This document shows positions 39,501 to 47,559 of a stretch of DNA of 64,000 bases, piece after piece. Both the position numbers and the translations under genes were made by a program. Positions within the stretch are counted from its first letter, which is position 1; each line of letters begins with the position of its first letter. The notes below the pieces were generated by a model. It was given only the letters and a program-made list of their open reading frames with translations, made no database searches and was not told where the DNA came from. Origin of the DNA: Toxonevra muliebris (taxonomy: Eukaryota > Arthropoda > Insecta > Diptera > Pallopteridae); contig OY829328.1 of assembly GCA_963691655.1 (NCBI GenBank), positions 16,198,704 to 16,262,703 of the forward strand. Direction: 5' to 3'.

Positions 39501-42500
39501 GGATTTAATAAAATAACTTGAATCGAAATATAAAAATAATTTAATCAAATTAAAATTCATATATTTCGATGGTCATACGTTTTGACGCCTCGTAAGCACT
39601 TTTTCACCCCTTTTGGAAGACAAGACAATAACGCAATTATTCTCTATAAACAATAAAAAAATAAGTTAAAATTGTTTCTTATTTAAAATGATTTAATAAC
39701 AAATTTTAAATAATCTTTATGTACATTTATTGCTTTCTTGTCTTCCTTCTAAAAGTGGTGAAAACTACTTGACCATCGGATTTGTTTTTTTTATTTATAT
39801 TCAGTTTTGGTTTGAAGATAAACTACAACCAACAGTTTTCAGTGTCTGTCAAACTGTACAGTTTTCATACGCCTTATTATTTTAGCCTTCACTGTAAGAA
39901 AAGCCTTAGATTTCGACATAGTCTTCGTTGCTTATATTTAGGCATAAAACAAAATTATTATTTTAGCCTTCACTATTTTACAGTAATTTTATTAAAATTA
40001 ATAGGAAATATTAAGTTTTACTATGCTCAAAACTTTTTCAGTAGAACTATTTTAAATTCTACAACTTTCAAAGAATAACGTCTATAAACAAAAGAATAAT
40101 TTCTATAAACAAAATGCAGATAAATTTAAAATTCATATGAAAAATATTCCAAAAACATTTACTTCTCTTATTTACTTATTGTATATGTAATCTTTTATAT
40201 ACATTAAATGAGTTTTGGTTGTCTGTTTCAAAAATGGTGGAGAAGTATTTACGAGGTGTCGACGTATGACCAACGATAATATAATAAGTTACCTTTTTAT
40301 GTTATTTACTTTATTGAATTGTTTGTTACAGTCAAACCTGCTAATTGGGACTGTGTGTAATTGGGACACCGCTTAATCGAACCGGCCCATATTTTTTTTT
40401 TTTTTTGGACTCAGAAGAAATTCCCCTTGCTATTTGGGCCAACTTCTAATTGTCGGTTCATGGACCGCGCTGTTGACAATATTTTTAGTGCCAGAACCTT
40501 TTTAATCGGACCAAAATGTTCTTTTTTATTGAAAAAAAAATTAATTTAAGTGATTAATGATGCTGAGGAGAGGTGTCTGTATCATAGAAAAAGGGACGAA
40601 AATCTTTAAAGTAAGCAAAAGTCAAGTTCAACGAATTTTGCCAACAAAAGAAAAAATTAAAGATTGTGTAATGTATAAAATAGTAAAACATTTCGCACAG
40701 TTTTGGAAGTTGCTAAAGCAGTTCTGGAGTATTTAGCCAGATGCTAAAATTTAGTCACATTTCGCACAGGCTCTAAATGCCTGAATAAGGTTTCAAGGAC
40801 AATGTAAGGCTTTCCTAAAAAGACGATTGACCTTTCTAATATCTGGCTTACGAAGTCATATCCACACTTCAAGTTTACTCTATTTTACTAAGCATACTTT
40901 TACAACATTGAAATGAATTTTCAACTTTCAGGGATGGGCAAATATCTCTTTGGGAGTGCCTTTCTACATTAAATGATTTAGCATGACTTACCAATTAATT
41001 TTGGTATTTTTTGACCTATTTCCATTATGAAACTAATAATAATTAGTATCTAAATGCATTCACTTATGCTAGTACCGCAAGTAATAGAAACTATAGAAAA
41101 ATATGCATATTATTTTCCCCACCTACCTGGCACTATTTCTCCATTGAATGTAATTTGTACAGAATGTGTGCCCGGTTCGTGTGGTGTAAAACTGGCAATG
41201 AAACGTTGACCACCCAGGGAACGTACAGACGATGTGACACGTCCGCCATTGACTAAAATTTCCAAATTACCCGAACCTGCCTTTGAACCATCAATTTCAA
41301 ATTCAACAGGACGTCCAATGGCACCATTTGGTATATCCTGTACACGTATAGCTCTGGCTCCCGTAGCATTAGTGTCTATGGGACGAAATCGCGACAAAGA
41401 ACTATAGCCATAATTTCCGGCTCCACCTCCGGCACCGTTATCACCGCCAAGTGTACGCTCAGTGACAACATGTTCACTGGATTCCTTCACGGTTTTTGTA
41501 TAGCCGCCAGATTTGTCGGTGTATGTATTATTCGAATGCGATTTAACAGTGATGGCACTGGGTCTGTGAGAAAGTTGTTGAAATAAGTTTGATTTTTACA
41601 TATGTATATAAGGGAGTGCATCTTACTTATAACGATCACCATCATCGATGGAATCACGTGAACCACGTCGGTCTGAATTAAGTTTCTGCTCTTGCAGAGC
41701 AAATTTATTGTATTGCGTATTGCGGTGCGTTTCATGATCGATGTCGGGACGATTATAGGAGAGGTCGGTATTCAATTGCGTTTCGGTCATATTTGCCAAT
41801 GATTCGAGCGAATTATGCGAAAGCATGTTTTTCGTTTTATTGATAACATCCCAGCTGTCGCGACGTGCTGCGGACGGTTTTATCGATGAGACACGGACAT
41901 TTGATGAGTGATCGATGCGCGGCTCTGGTGAAGCAGTGCGACGTATTCGCTCCGTAGTCCCGTAAAGAGATGGACTTGCGCGTATATTCGAATCGGTAAC
42001 ATAATTTGAAGATGTTTTATAAGTTGAAGATTTTTCAACGGTGCGCGAAGTCTCGTAGTCCGTAGAGCGACCACCTACACCATTCTAAAAGGGGAAATAA
42101 GGCAAATGAAGAATGTGATTGTTATTCGGTTCGCATTCTGTAAGTACCCGTACCTTGTTAACAGTTGTGACTGGACTACCGATACGATGTGTAGCTGTGG
42201 TTATGTAGGCGCTATTGGGTGAATAACGTTGTACTGGTGACGCGGACATATGCCGAGGGCTTGCGCTCAAATTGCGCATAGAGTTTTCGTATTGATTGGA
42301 TGTTTTGATGGTTAAAGGACTGTGACTGTGTACTTCGCTAGAGCGTATCTAAACAAATTGAATTGAGAAAAAGTTAAATCAGAGATATTTATAACAAGTA
42401 ATTTGGAAATATATATGTACGCAGAAACAATTAAGGTTAAACACTAACATAAAACTGGTAAAAATTTAAGGTTTGGTGTATACATAATTTGTTTGTTTAG

Positions 42501-45252
42501 TTACATTGTGTGTGGGACTAGGTATTGGGCTCAGCCTGGCCGTAAATGTTGTTGACGCTCTTGCCGCCGAGTGTTGCTGCTGCGTTTCCTCTTCGAAGCG
42601 GTCCCCGCGTGGTGGCGCTAGTCTCAAGTCGCGATCACTGCGCTTACGACTGTAAAGCTCATTTTCTTTGTCGTAATAGTAATCGTTTTTTGTCGAGGAG
42701 TTTGTGGAGACCTTGGAGTCACGACGCGCTGTCACTGTATATAAATCGGCTGAGTTGATGTATTTGGTATTGGGCGAGGAATTGTATAGTTCGCGGTCGC
42801 GTTGGGGAGGCTGTGGTGGTGGTGGAGGTGGTGTGGATGTTGCCAATTTTTCCTATGCAAAATATTTTTTGTTGGGGGAAAGAGTAAGGAATTGTGTGGG
42901 TAAAGTTAATGTAATTTATACAAAATAAAGTTTCTTTGTGTGTTTTTGGGAATGAAATTTTCGTATTAGTTACAGTGAAACAGTGAAGAGGTGCACAAGT
43001 TTTAAATGTTGTATGTAGGTGCGTTATGTTGGCAACGAACGAATTTCTGTATTCAACGCTTGCATGTATATTTATATGTAAGTATGTATTTCATATACTT
43101 CAGTTAACTTACCTCACTTTCTCGCTTATAATAACTTGAACTCGTACGATAATCCGTTGCATCCAATTTCGGTGAGTACTGCGGCGAGTATGACCGCTGT
43201 CTCTCGGCTGTATTATGTTGATGATTCAGTAAATCCCTTCGAGATAGTGATGACGCCGCCGCATTGCGGTAATCATTATGTCGTGTACTCGTTGTTGATG
43301 TATAATGCATCGATGGACTTTCCGAACGGTGTTTGCTTTCGTGCAATGGACTGCTGCGCGTCTTGCCTGAGCGTCCCTTAGTGCCGACACGCATAATGAA
43401 TGGCGAACCCTTTACATCATACCCATTGAAGTAAATATAAACGCGATATTTGCCATTTTGACGTGGCATAAATGTGACGCGAAACTTGTTGTCGACAATC
43501 TTCTCCACCGAACACACCAGCGAACGTTTGTCATGCACAATATCAACATGCAATTCACCGGCAACGCCGACCCCACGTGCGTCCACCTCAAATGAGTGTG
43601 CACGAAGCGGCATGGCACCATCTAGGCCATGCACAGATACGCCAGTGGCATCGAATACGGCACATGTAAATGGTCCACCTTGTATGTGACGGCCTTGATA
43701 GGTGATGGCGATTTCCCAAATGCCAGCTTCGTCCGGCTTGAATATGGCACTGTGACCCTCCTCAACCTTCTTGAGTGGGCAATTGTGAGAGATGCCAGTG
43801 GGCGAAACTGCTGTCACAAGTATATCTTCAGTTTTTGGTGCGCCTGTCGCATTAACAAGAACTTCAACCAAACTGCCAAGCGCACAGGGGGCCATGCCGG
43901 GCGGTGCAACTTGCATGAAACGTGGTAACACGCGGAAGAAGTGTCCGCCGAGACTATCATCTCCAATTTCAATAACGATTTCATGCATACCATATTTTTC
44001 CGGCATAAAAACACCTTCACCGTGTGCATTCAAACGAATATGCTGTGGATTGCCAGAAGGTGGCACAACGATAGCTTTCACTGAGTTGATGCTGATGTCA
44101 CGTGAATGCACGTCTACACGAAAATGAGTCTACGATAATGAGAAGAAAGGGGGAGGGGTGATAATGTCAAGTGTTGAGACAAATATGTGCAATACAAAAT
44201 GAGAAAACAAAAGGCTATGCTTACTTGTTCACCAACTCGTCCCGAGTTGCTTTCCATGTAAACGGTGATTAAGTCAGACAGCGGTGGACGTGGTGGTACC
44301 CATTGTAGATTTGCCGCATAAGCCATGATGCCTAAATGTTCCACTTCAGGATTTGCCATATCCTTTGGCGTGAGTATAGGTTGCACACCCAATTTGCTGC
44401 CAGCATCAACAGCTTTGCGTATATTATTCTCATAATGGAAAGGATCGACGCTTAGTTTTTCAGGTGCAGGTGCAGGACCACCCAAGCCTTTAATAATCTC
44501 ACAAAAGACACGCCCATCATTCCAATCGGTCTGAAATACACAAGTTATTAATATACTACATTAACTCTACTGTAAGTCAGCTTCAAGTCTGTTCTACTCA
44601 CTGTGAAATTTTTAACGGAATCTTTAACTTGCGTATTCACCCAACGCATTGTTGCATTGTAACCAGGTCCACCAGGTTTCATGAAGTACGATAAATACGT
44701 CATTCCGGACAATTCATCCAACCACGGCGACGCCAAGTACTCCGGCTCCAACACTTTTGGCACACCGAATTCACTCTGTGCCAAATTCATGGCATTCGTA
44801 CAATTTCTTACACTTTGACTAGGATCCAGCGAACGCCAATGCGGGAATAAACCCGGCTGGCAATAATCAAGCAGTGCTGCCAAATTGACACCACTATTCC
44901 AATCGGTCGTTAAATTGCCGATTTTGCATTCGGGCAACGCTGCCTGCAACCAAGCCAGCATCAGTTTCCTGGGTGGGAACTTACTGCGCCCGATCTGATA
45001 GCGCACAATCAATGACCATATCAAACCCAATATCAGTTTAACATTCCCATTAACAATATCCACATTGCCAATGTTCACCAATTTAATGTGATCCTTTTCA
45101 ATGGCATTCAAAGCAGTGGTAGCATTTTCAAGATAATGATGTTGATTGGCAGGTCGGCGATTCCATGATGGTTTCAGCGGACGTGTTTGTAAATTTTCAA
45201 CTAGTGCACAGAGGCAAGTGCCATCACAAAAATCTGTTGCCCAATCATGAAC
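9432..45252 (-). CDS. jbug: Jitterbug: filamin-type actin-binding protein with three CH domains (5' end outside the exons found)
   Basis: Coding exons, 5' to 3': 44602-45252, 44225-44530, 43113-44129, 42505-42852, 42154-42348, 41627-42084, 41127-41563, 16314-17325, 16027-16247, 13748-13896, 11559-13632, 11377-11505, 10949-11310, 9880-10881, 9635-9814, 9432-9563. All junctions have GT-AG signals and keep phase, giving 2890 residues. Order: partial CH1 (1-87), CH2 (about 93-191), CH3 (about 198-300), filamin repeats 1-3, a disordered linker (about 600-1060), then repeats 4-23 by eye count. Three CH domains plus filamin repeats is the Drosophila Jitterbug design; Cheerio and vertebrate filamins have two. 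Family role: F-actin cross-linker at cell edges and muscle-tendon or axonal sites in flies. Initiator ATG and the start of CH1 were not located. Confidence 0.93.
9635..9814 (-). CDS. jbug: jbug exon: first half of filamin repeat 23
   Basis: 60 codons: VRVYGPGIEHGVLATFQSRF, RGAGAGQLTVRVRGPKGAFR and DRTILCK; donor AAG|GTAAGT. The last repeat is the usual dimerisation repeat of filamins. Confidence 0.94.
9880..10881 (-). CDS. jbug: jbug exon with filamin repeats 19-22
   Basis: 334 codons, acceptor ACATTTCAG, donor AAG|GTAAGT. Repeat ends at LPGSPWNISC, VQCPRSAFVT, VKGCPLTVAVG and VPGSPFALKVAG. Both boundaries are phase 0. Confidence 0.96.
10949..11310 (-). CDS. jbug: jbug exon with filamin repeat 18 and part of 19
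   Basis: Acceptor ATGATTAG, donor AAG|GTAAAT. Encodes VRTENAGTAELEAFAISPTN, VQGSPFSFTATS, then AAGNGLEVCHRNKEASFIVY and DEFGERVEPKIK. Confidence 0.94.
11377..11505 (-). CDS. jbug: jbug exon bridging filamin repeats 17 and 18
   Basis: Short exon of 129 nt, acceptor ATTTTCAG, donor G|GTTAGT. Encodes LPGSPFTCESYDSSKVSVQG and AMHSPISFT. It enters and leaves in the same phase (1-1), so it could be skipped without a frame change but would break a repeat. Confidence 0.93.
11559..13632 (-). CDS. jbug: jbug exon with filamin repeats 10-17
   Basis: The longest exon (2074 nt). Repeat ends seen at VPGSPFTCRVSA, VEGSPFLLKAYS, VPGSPFTCQIAS, INGSPFSCNVFD and VDGSPFRVDIQQ. Repeat 15 is divergent and lacks the GSPF turn (RTLTVFDPA), and repeat 16 has SLKPLEINV instead. 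Donor G|GTAAGT. Confidence 0.96.
13748..13896 (-). CDS. jbug: jbug exon: end of filamin repeat 9
   Basis: Encodes PAGQSVPAQVHQTSEG through TAGSPYAAK; donor AAG|GTGAGT. The acceptor GCAACAG|GA is preceded by an A-rich, not pyrimidine-rich, tract, which is weak for an acceptor; the protein join is nevertheless exact. Confidence 0.88.
13897..16026 (-). other. jbug intron of 2.1 kb with a GC-rich patch
   Basis: Mostly AT-rich and simple. Homopolymer runs lie near 13911-13950, and weak open frames of low-complexity sequence lie in 15150-15830. The exception is 14470-14780 (see promoter entry). No mobile element was recognised. Confidence 0.6.
14470..14780 (-). promoter_or_regulatory. jbug: Candidate internal promoter / first exon of a short jbug form
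   Basis: A patch rich in CG and GC words (GCGCGATTATTATCGCG, CCGCGCTTAAAATCGC, TTTGCGCGG) stands out inside an AT-rich intron. Read on the jbug strand it holds a GAGAGA-like tract (GAGGAGAAAGGGAGAAAAAG). Such composition often marks fly core promoters and 5' leaders. No TATA or splice donor was pinned down, so this is inference. Confidence 0.25.
16027..16247 (-). CDS. jbug: jbug exon: end of repeat 8, start of repeat 9
   Basis: Acceptor CTTTTGTAG, donor G|GTATGT. Encodes FSVSFVPTEACEHTINVSFN, VPGCPITVNISGG and GGRLEDIEVNVEG. Confidence 0.93.
16314..17325 (-). CDS. jbug: jbug exon with filamin repeats 5-8
   Basis: Begins with SPWHVEIMSTPG after ATTGCAG. Repeat ends seen at IAGGPLIAKVYD, VRGCPFVCAVAD and VQGTPFLAKSYD. 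Ends AG|GTAATG inside repeat 8. The G strands with AGEGxLEI and PxxVGxHxI motifs are typical immunoglobulin-like filamin folds. Confidence 0.95.
17480..17640 (-). promoter_or_regulatory. jbug: GC-richer patch just upstream of jbug exon 8
   Basis: On the jbug strand this reads as a mixed-composition leader-like sequence (GCCGTTCTCCCACTGAAGGC; TTGCCAGTTGCCGCG) 150-300 nt before the exon at 17325. It might be the first exon or promoter of a rod-only isoform. There is no direct proof. Confidence 0.2.
21002..21313 (+). repeat. tRNA-derived SINE with 12-bp target-site duplication
   Basis: The head is tRNA-like (GACGACCTCGATAGCCTATT) with a perfect B box GGTTCGATTCC at 21056-21066 and a body of about 240 nt ending CCACTCCAATCCAACCTAAC. 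The 12-mer TTAGTTAACAGG occurs at both ends (20990-21001 and 21314-21325), a clean target-site duplication. Partial copies of the body lie at 48121-48225 and 54635-54687 on the minus strand. Confidence 0.85.
21385..22170 (-). mobile_element. LINE fragment: RNase H and C-terminal zinc-knuckle region
   Basis: Minus-strand frames read VKAAIKTLKTHQVNSKLVWE (RNase H segment around the second catalytic residue) and then ITGHCILNYHLTTVEILSSD with LCKFCEGHLEIL, the usual Cys/His end of RNase-H-bearing non-LTR elements. Several stops and frameshifts separate the blocks. It begins right after the SINE target duplication. Confidence 0.75.
22279..22303. repeat. (CT)n microsatellite
   Basis: Twelve to thirteen uninterrupted CT units. 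Confidence 0.95.
22806..22881. repeat. 76-bp hairpin element, copy 1
   Basis: Imperfect inverted repeat starting CGTCGCCTGAGAATTGA and ending CAATTATCAGGCGATG, flanked by TA. It has the same length and sequence family as 59001-59076. Confidence 0.8.
25075..25860 (-). pseudogene. Decayed Tc1/mariner-class transposase
   Basis: Minus-strand frames in order: NPNISTKKVNSSEF and VKKIPDKQRAKIT (end of the DNA-binding half), MSWPKILHYKFERECKRNFL, VEINSDIYIRDCFEKRLLPF, PDLASCHCTKAALEWYTKDS (second catalytic Asp region) and IESYWALFKIKSAKKAAKKT (third catalytic region). The order and blocks match an insect Tc1/mariner lineage in which the second acid lies in PDLASCHY. Frames change several times, so it is dead. 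No terminal repeats were found. Confidence 0.75.
25972..26160. mobile_element. Small MITE with TTAA at both ends
   Basis: The left end reads TTAAAGGCCCAATTATGCAT and the right end, reversed, TTAAGGCTCAATTATGCATA. The inner part holds another inverted pair (GTAACGCAACGTAG and CTACGTTGCGTTAC). About 189 bp, non-coding. Confidence 0.65.
26540..27010 (-). mobile_element. LINE reverse-transcriptase fragment (Jockey/CR1-like)
   Basis: The minus strand reads GPLLFLIFINDLP, then LMFADDVKLFLTV (catalytic F-A-D-D), then SKHSFIRRNTEDFIDPLTLK, SLYISLVRSCLDYCSLIWNP and IERVQKVFTKFALYKL. This order is the palm and thumb of a Jockey or CR1-type polymerase. One or more frameshifts lie upstream of GPLLF. Inserted in the large jbug intron. 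Confidence 0.85.
28169..28242. repeat. Three tandem 26-bp palindromes
   Basis: AATAACATTAAATGTTATT, itself an inverted repeat around one A, occurs three times in tandem spaced by TATACAT, ending exactly where the TTAA element begins. Confidence 0.9.
28243..28954. mobile_element. 0.7-kb non-coding TTAA-bounded element, copy A
   Basis: Begins TTAAGGATGTAGTCTGGTGT and ends AGACTACATCCTTAA. The inner sequence matches 60940-61620 along its length (shared blocks include GAATTTTATAGAACCGATT-like and CCACTTTGAACGTAAAAAAC-like words). No open frame. Confidence 0.8.
29077..30694 (+). mobile_element. Tc1-like transposon, nearly full length
   Basis: 1618 bp flanked by TA on both sides. Terminal inverted repeats start CAGTTGCGTGCAACTAATTA at both ends (right end reversed), extending to about 28 bp with one mismatch. 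It carries one transposase gene in plus orientation. Confidence 0.92.
29412..30429 (+). pseudogene. Tc1-like transposase with two frame breaks
   Basis: The N-terminal part (MGRNKSCDENTRAIIVEMRK, paired HTH domains, basic hinge KKVPRKPRVRKT) runs to a frameshift in an A-run near 29800. The catalytic part then reads KVLFSDETKVNRV (first Asp), GGGSIMLWGAM, FQQDNDPKHTA (second Asp) and SPDLNPIENLWEQLK (Glu); the spacing is 34 residues, so DD34E, as in Tc1. A stop near 30332 and a second frame change follow, after which EVCQHLIESMPRRCQAVIKN and KGFATKY complete the C-terminus, stop at 30427-30429. Young looking, but inactive as read. Confidence 0.9.
32213..32224. promoter_or_regulatory. NRF1/Erect-wing-type palindrome
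   Basis: TGCGCATGCGCA is a perfect match to the NRF-1/EWG binding palindrome, inside very AT-rich intron DNA. A second near-match (CGCATGCGCA) is at 34132-34141 within a CG-rich patch (34112-34146). Confidence 0.35.
32719..32880. repeat. Degenerate tandem repeat of TTTTTGGTCTGG-like units
   Basis: About ten imperfect units of 12-20 bp with core TTTTTGGTCTGGT. No function seen. Confidence 0.7.
35085..35650 (-). mobile_element. LINE fragment: RNase H and Cys/His C-terminus
   Basis: The minus strand reads LLGELSQNFNVKLVGLTGHR with NIKGNSKAYNPAREA, the end of an RNase H domain, then CRSCQDIKEEETVEHLLCGC with MALRSKRF, the C-terminal zinc knuckle of RNase-H-bearing non-LTR elements. Interrupted by stops. 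Confidence 0.75.
38640..38930 (-). promoter_or_regulatory. jbug: Candidate internal jbug promoter with 5' leader
   Basis: On the jbug strand the patch reads GAGAGCAAATGAGCAACCCA, then CTCTTTCTCTCTCGCTGCC, then TCGATTCACCGACCGGCAGT with AGGCAAGCAAGCAGACAG and GCTCGCATTTCAAACG. A CT/GA-rich upstream tract followed by a mixed leader is typical of fly promoters with GAGA factor input. It lies 2 kb downstream (in gene direction) of exon 7 and could drive a form lacking the CH domains. Transcription start and donor are not fixed. Confidence 0.3.
39567..40276. mobile_element. Inverted-repeat element with a nested shorter hairpin
   Basis: The left end CGATGGTCATACGTTTTGAC, with GCCTCGTAAGCACTT after it, is matched in reverse at 40225-40276 (TCGTTGGTCATACGTCGACA). 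A third, reversed copy of the end lies at 39736-39780, so 39567-39780 alone also folds into a hairpin. Inside, ATTATTTTAGCCTTCACT is repeated (39875, 39957). Non-coding. Confidence 0.65.
40332..40680 (+). mobile_element. pogo/Tigger-like transposon remnant
   Basis: Begins TACAGTCAAACCTGCTAATT, a pogo-type terminus, followed by GGGAC repeats. At 40585-40670 a short frame (KGTKIFKVSKSQVQRIL) resembles the N-terminal helix-turn-helix of Tigger transposases. No right terminus was seen. Confidence 0.5.
41127..41563 (-). CDS. jbug: jbug exon: linker end and filamin repeat 4
   Basis: Acceptor TCTCACAG, donor G|GTAGGT. After a Gly-rich patch (GDNGAGGGAGNYGY) the rod resumes with IRVQDIPNGAIGRPVEFEID, GSGNLEILVNGGRVTSS and THSVQITFNGEIVPG. 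The repeat is finished by SPWHVEI in the next exon across the 23.8-kb intron. Confidence 0.93.
41627..42084 (-). CDS. jbug: jbug linker exon
   Basis: Acceptor CCCCTTTTAG, donor AA|GTAAGA (phase 2). Disordered Ser/Thr/Arg/Tyr-rich sequence with a short predicted-ordered stretch DSWDVINKTKNMLSHNSLES and DRRGSRDSIDDGDRY. No domain recognised. Confidence 0.87.
42154..42348 (-). CDS. jbug: jbug linker exon (phase 0-0 cassette)
   Basis: 65 codons, acceptor TTGTTTAG, donor AAG|GTACGG. Ser/Pro-rich with repeated SxSP and NLSASPRHMSASPVQRY motifs, resembling phosphorylation-rich disordered linker. Both boundaries are phase 0. Confidence 0.85.
42505..42852 (-). CDS. jbug: jbug linker exon (phase 0-0 cassette)
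   Basis: 116 codons, acceptor GCATAG, donor AAT|GTAACT. Encodes a poly-proline run (TPPPPPPQPPQRDREL) that could bind profilin, EVH1 or SH3 domains (inference), then charged low-complexity sequence. Both ends are phase 0, so skipping keeps the frame. Confidence 0.85.
43113..44129 (-). CDS. jbug: jbug exon with filamin repeats 1-3 and start of the linker
   Basis: Starts THFRVDVHSRDISINS after ATCGTAG. Repeat ends are visible as GHFFRVLP, IQGGPFTCAVFD and VKGSPFIMRVG. After the third repeat the sequence changes to a Ser/Arg/His-rich region (RSGKTRSSPLHESKHRSESP). Donor GAG|GTAAGT, phase 0. Confidence 0.93.
44225..44530 (-). CDS. jbug: jbug exon with most of CH3
   Basis: Acceptor TTTCAG, then TDWNDGRVFCEIIKGLGG, HYENNIRKAVDAGSKLGVQP and MANPEVEHLGIMAYAANLQW: the core of the third CH domain. 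The last part begins filamin repeat 1 (DLITVYMESNSGRVGEQ). Donor GAACAA|GTAAGC, phase 0. Confidence 0.95.
44602..45252 (-). CDS. jbug: jbug exon with end of CH1, CH2 and start of CH3
   Basis: Opens in phase 0 after TTTTTAG with VHDWATDFCDGTCLCALVEN, the middle of CH1, and continues to LGLIWSLIVRYQI. CH2 follows with KLMLAWLQAAL, DWNSGVNLAALLDYC and WLDELSGMTYLSYF. CH3 begins at YNATMRWVNTQVKD. Ends ACA|GTGAGT. The missing first third of CH1 shows at least one coding exon lies upstream. Confidence 0.95.
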
Positions 45253-46042
45253 CTAAAAATAAATTTAAAATAACGAAAAAGAAATTTATTGATTTGTATA
45301 TACAATTAGCTGTTATAAAGAATTAGGGGAAAATATTTTTTAAAACAATATAAAATCATTTTATTGTTCGGTGTCATCTACAAATCATTTTAGACTAACT
45401 GAGGAAAGATTCGACTACCATGACTTATATATTTCTTTCTTTCTGGTTTTGCATTGACTTCACCTAGTAGTGCATATAATTAGCACACTGCGATTATGAA
45501 TTCCACACACACATGAAAACATATACATACACACACACCATACGTGTGTATGTGTTTGTACTACAATGGGTGCGATGTTTATTCCCACAAGTTAAATGCA
45601 CTACATACAATAATACTACATTATGTACATAGTAAATGACAATGTTGCTAACTTTCATCATTAGCAAACAATATAAAATAACAAGAGTAACAACAACAAC
45701 AACAGCAACACAACAATAACAAAGTAGAAAACTACTATGAAGCAGCAACAACAGCAGAAGCAGACGCAGCAACATTTGAAATAAATTGAACAGTTTCATA
45801 GAGTTGAGTTTGATATGACAAGAGTCTTTGGTATAAATTACAAAAATAAATAGAAATAAGATGAAATGAAATGAAACGACAATGATAATCATCACAATCA
45901 TAATGATGGCGATGATGATGACGATGATAAATATTATGACAAATGCGCAATTGATGTAGGTATTTCATAGTTAAAATAGAAGAAAAAACAAAAATAGCAA
46001 CACAACAGAAGTAAAAGCAAAAAGTAATAGTAATAATAATAG
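45253..46042 (-). other. jbug 5' intron segment
   Basis: Intron sequence upstream of the first recognised exon. It holds CA/TG-rich microsatellite at 45505-45550, CAA/CAG triplets at 45690-45770 and GAT triplets at 45890-45935. No CH1-start exon was recognised. Confidence 0.6.
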
Positions 46043-46050
46043 ACATGCAT

Positions 46051-47245
46051 AGGGTAAAGTGGGGTACCTTTGACACCGGGGCACATTTGACTTTGCCCTA
46101 AAAGCCACAAAGTTAAAAAGTAGAAAAAAGCTTAATTTAATTTAAAGAAACGTTATGAACTTTGAAGGTTCTACTTTAACTCTTCTTGGATTAACACGTG
46201 TTTTTGTAAATTTGCTAACGCTGGTGTAATTTTCGACAACTAGTATGTAAGCATTTTGTAAATTAATTGTAACTGTTTTTTTAAAGAAGAATAACACAAT
46301 TTGTTAGCACTGCTCTTTAATGTTAACAAAATGAAAGTGAAAATAAAACAAGATAAATTGAAAAGGAAGAAAAAAATCATCAGGAGCTTTTGACTTTTAT
46401 CAAAGGAGCACATTTTACAAATATCAAATGCCCCTCATATTGTAGATTTACATATTGTATTTACAATACAATTGTTATATTTTCTTTTTATACATTTTTG
46501 AGATATGGTACGTAGCTACATAAAGAAGACAAATCGAAGCGAAAGTTAAAAGGGTTATTATATAGAACATGAAACGGTGACATCGACCTCCGAAAAATAT
46601 GGGGTACTAAGGTCCTTCATACTAAATCTTGGAGTCTAATCCCTTTTCCAATTTTCCCCACCTTTTTCCTGTAGTACGACATTGTTAATCGACATCCTTG
46701 CGTACTGTACCGTAAATGGTTCTAGATATATTCCCAAAAAAGCATATAGTTTATACGGGAGGTGTCACACCCACTTGCAGTTTTGAAATCAGACTATCCC
46801 TATCTTATGACCAGAAACATAATGCATCATTATCATTATGAAAATTTTGTTAAATAAAGAGCAACTAATAATAGTCAAAACAGAAAAATAAAATAATGGT
46901 AATAACTTAATAACGCAATATTGTACAAATTTGTGTCAATCTCTGCTATTTCGAGACACACACATATATTTTAATTTTTATACATAAATATAGACATATG
47001 ACAGAGTTATTAACCTTTGTCAAATGTGCCCCTTGTAAAGTCAATTGTGCCTTTTGACAAAATGGGTTTTCCGGAAAAGGTACAAAAATAATACTGATGC
47101 AGTTTTTATAAAAATATAGTTTTTTTGAGATTTGATCCAGAAAAATCAAGGTTTTAAAAACAGTAACATCTTTTAAAATCTATCAATAATTTTCGGAATT
47201 ACAGACCTTTGAAAATTAAGTGTCAAAGGTACCCCACTTTACCCT
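46051..47245. mobile_element. 1.2-kb element with 26-bp perfect terminal inverted repeats
   Basis: Starts AGGGTAAAGTGGGGTACCTT; the last 26 bp are its exact reverse complement. The flanks ACATGCAT (46043-46050) and ACATACAT (47246-47253) look like an 8-bp target duplication with one change, which with the (T)AGGG start suggests a hAT-type non-autonomous element. The inside has no recognisable transposase; subterminal words such as GGGGCACATTTGAC recur reversed. Confidence 0.85.
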
Positions 47246-47559
47246 ACATACATCGTAAATATAACTACATAGTAATAATATATAAACAAGGCATCGCATC
47301 ATCAAATGACCTACTTTATAATACAAAAACTAACTATACGGCAGATACTACAAACTGTCAAAATGACAAACTGAGTTAGCCTTAAGGCTAAGGTAAAGTT
47401 TAAACTTTGGTTGTTTGTAAATTACATGTGAAATGTAATTGAAACTGAAATATTTCTGATATAGGAATGTGCTTTCCAAAGCACTTCCACTATACATAGA
47501 ATGCAGAGTAGTGCAGCGTATTTTGTATTATACATGTGTATAATTCAAATACCTCATGA

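Larger units (their letters stand above)
17326..41126 (-). other. jbug: jbug intron of 23.8 kb with nested mobile elements
   Basis: Splits repeat 4 between GEIVPG and SPWHVEI. It holds the SINE, LINE, Tc1, MITE and pogo relics listed separately. Stretches where nothing was recognised: 17650-20985, 23200-25060, 27020-28070, 30900-32690, 34150-35080 and 35730-39560, all AT-rich with homopolymers and short repeats. A direct repeat of AACTTGATCAAA words is seen at 18760-18830. Confidence 0.85.

Noticed and set aside
9432..45252. Calling the filamin cheerio
   Set aside because: Cheerio has two CH domains; three are present here, as in Jitterbug.
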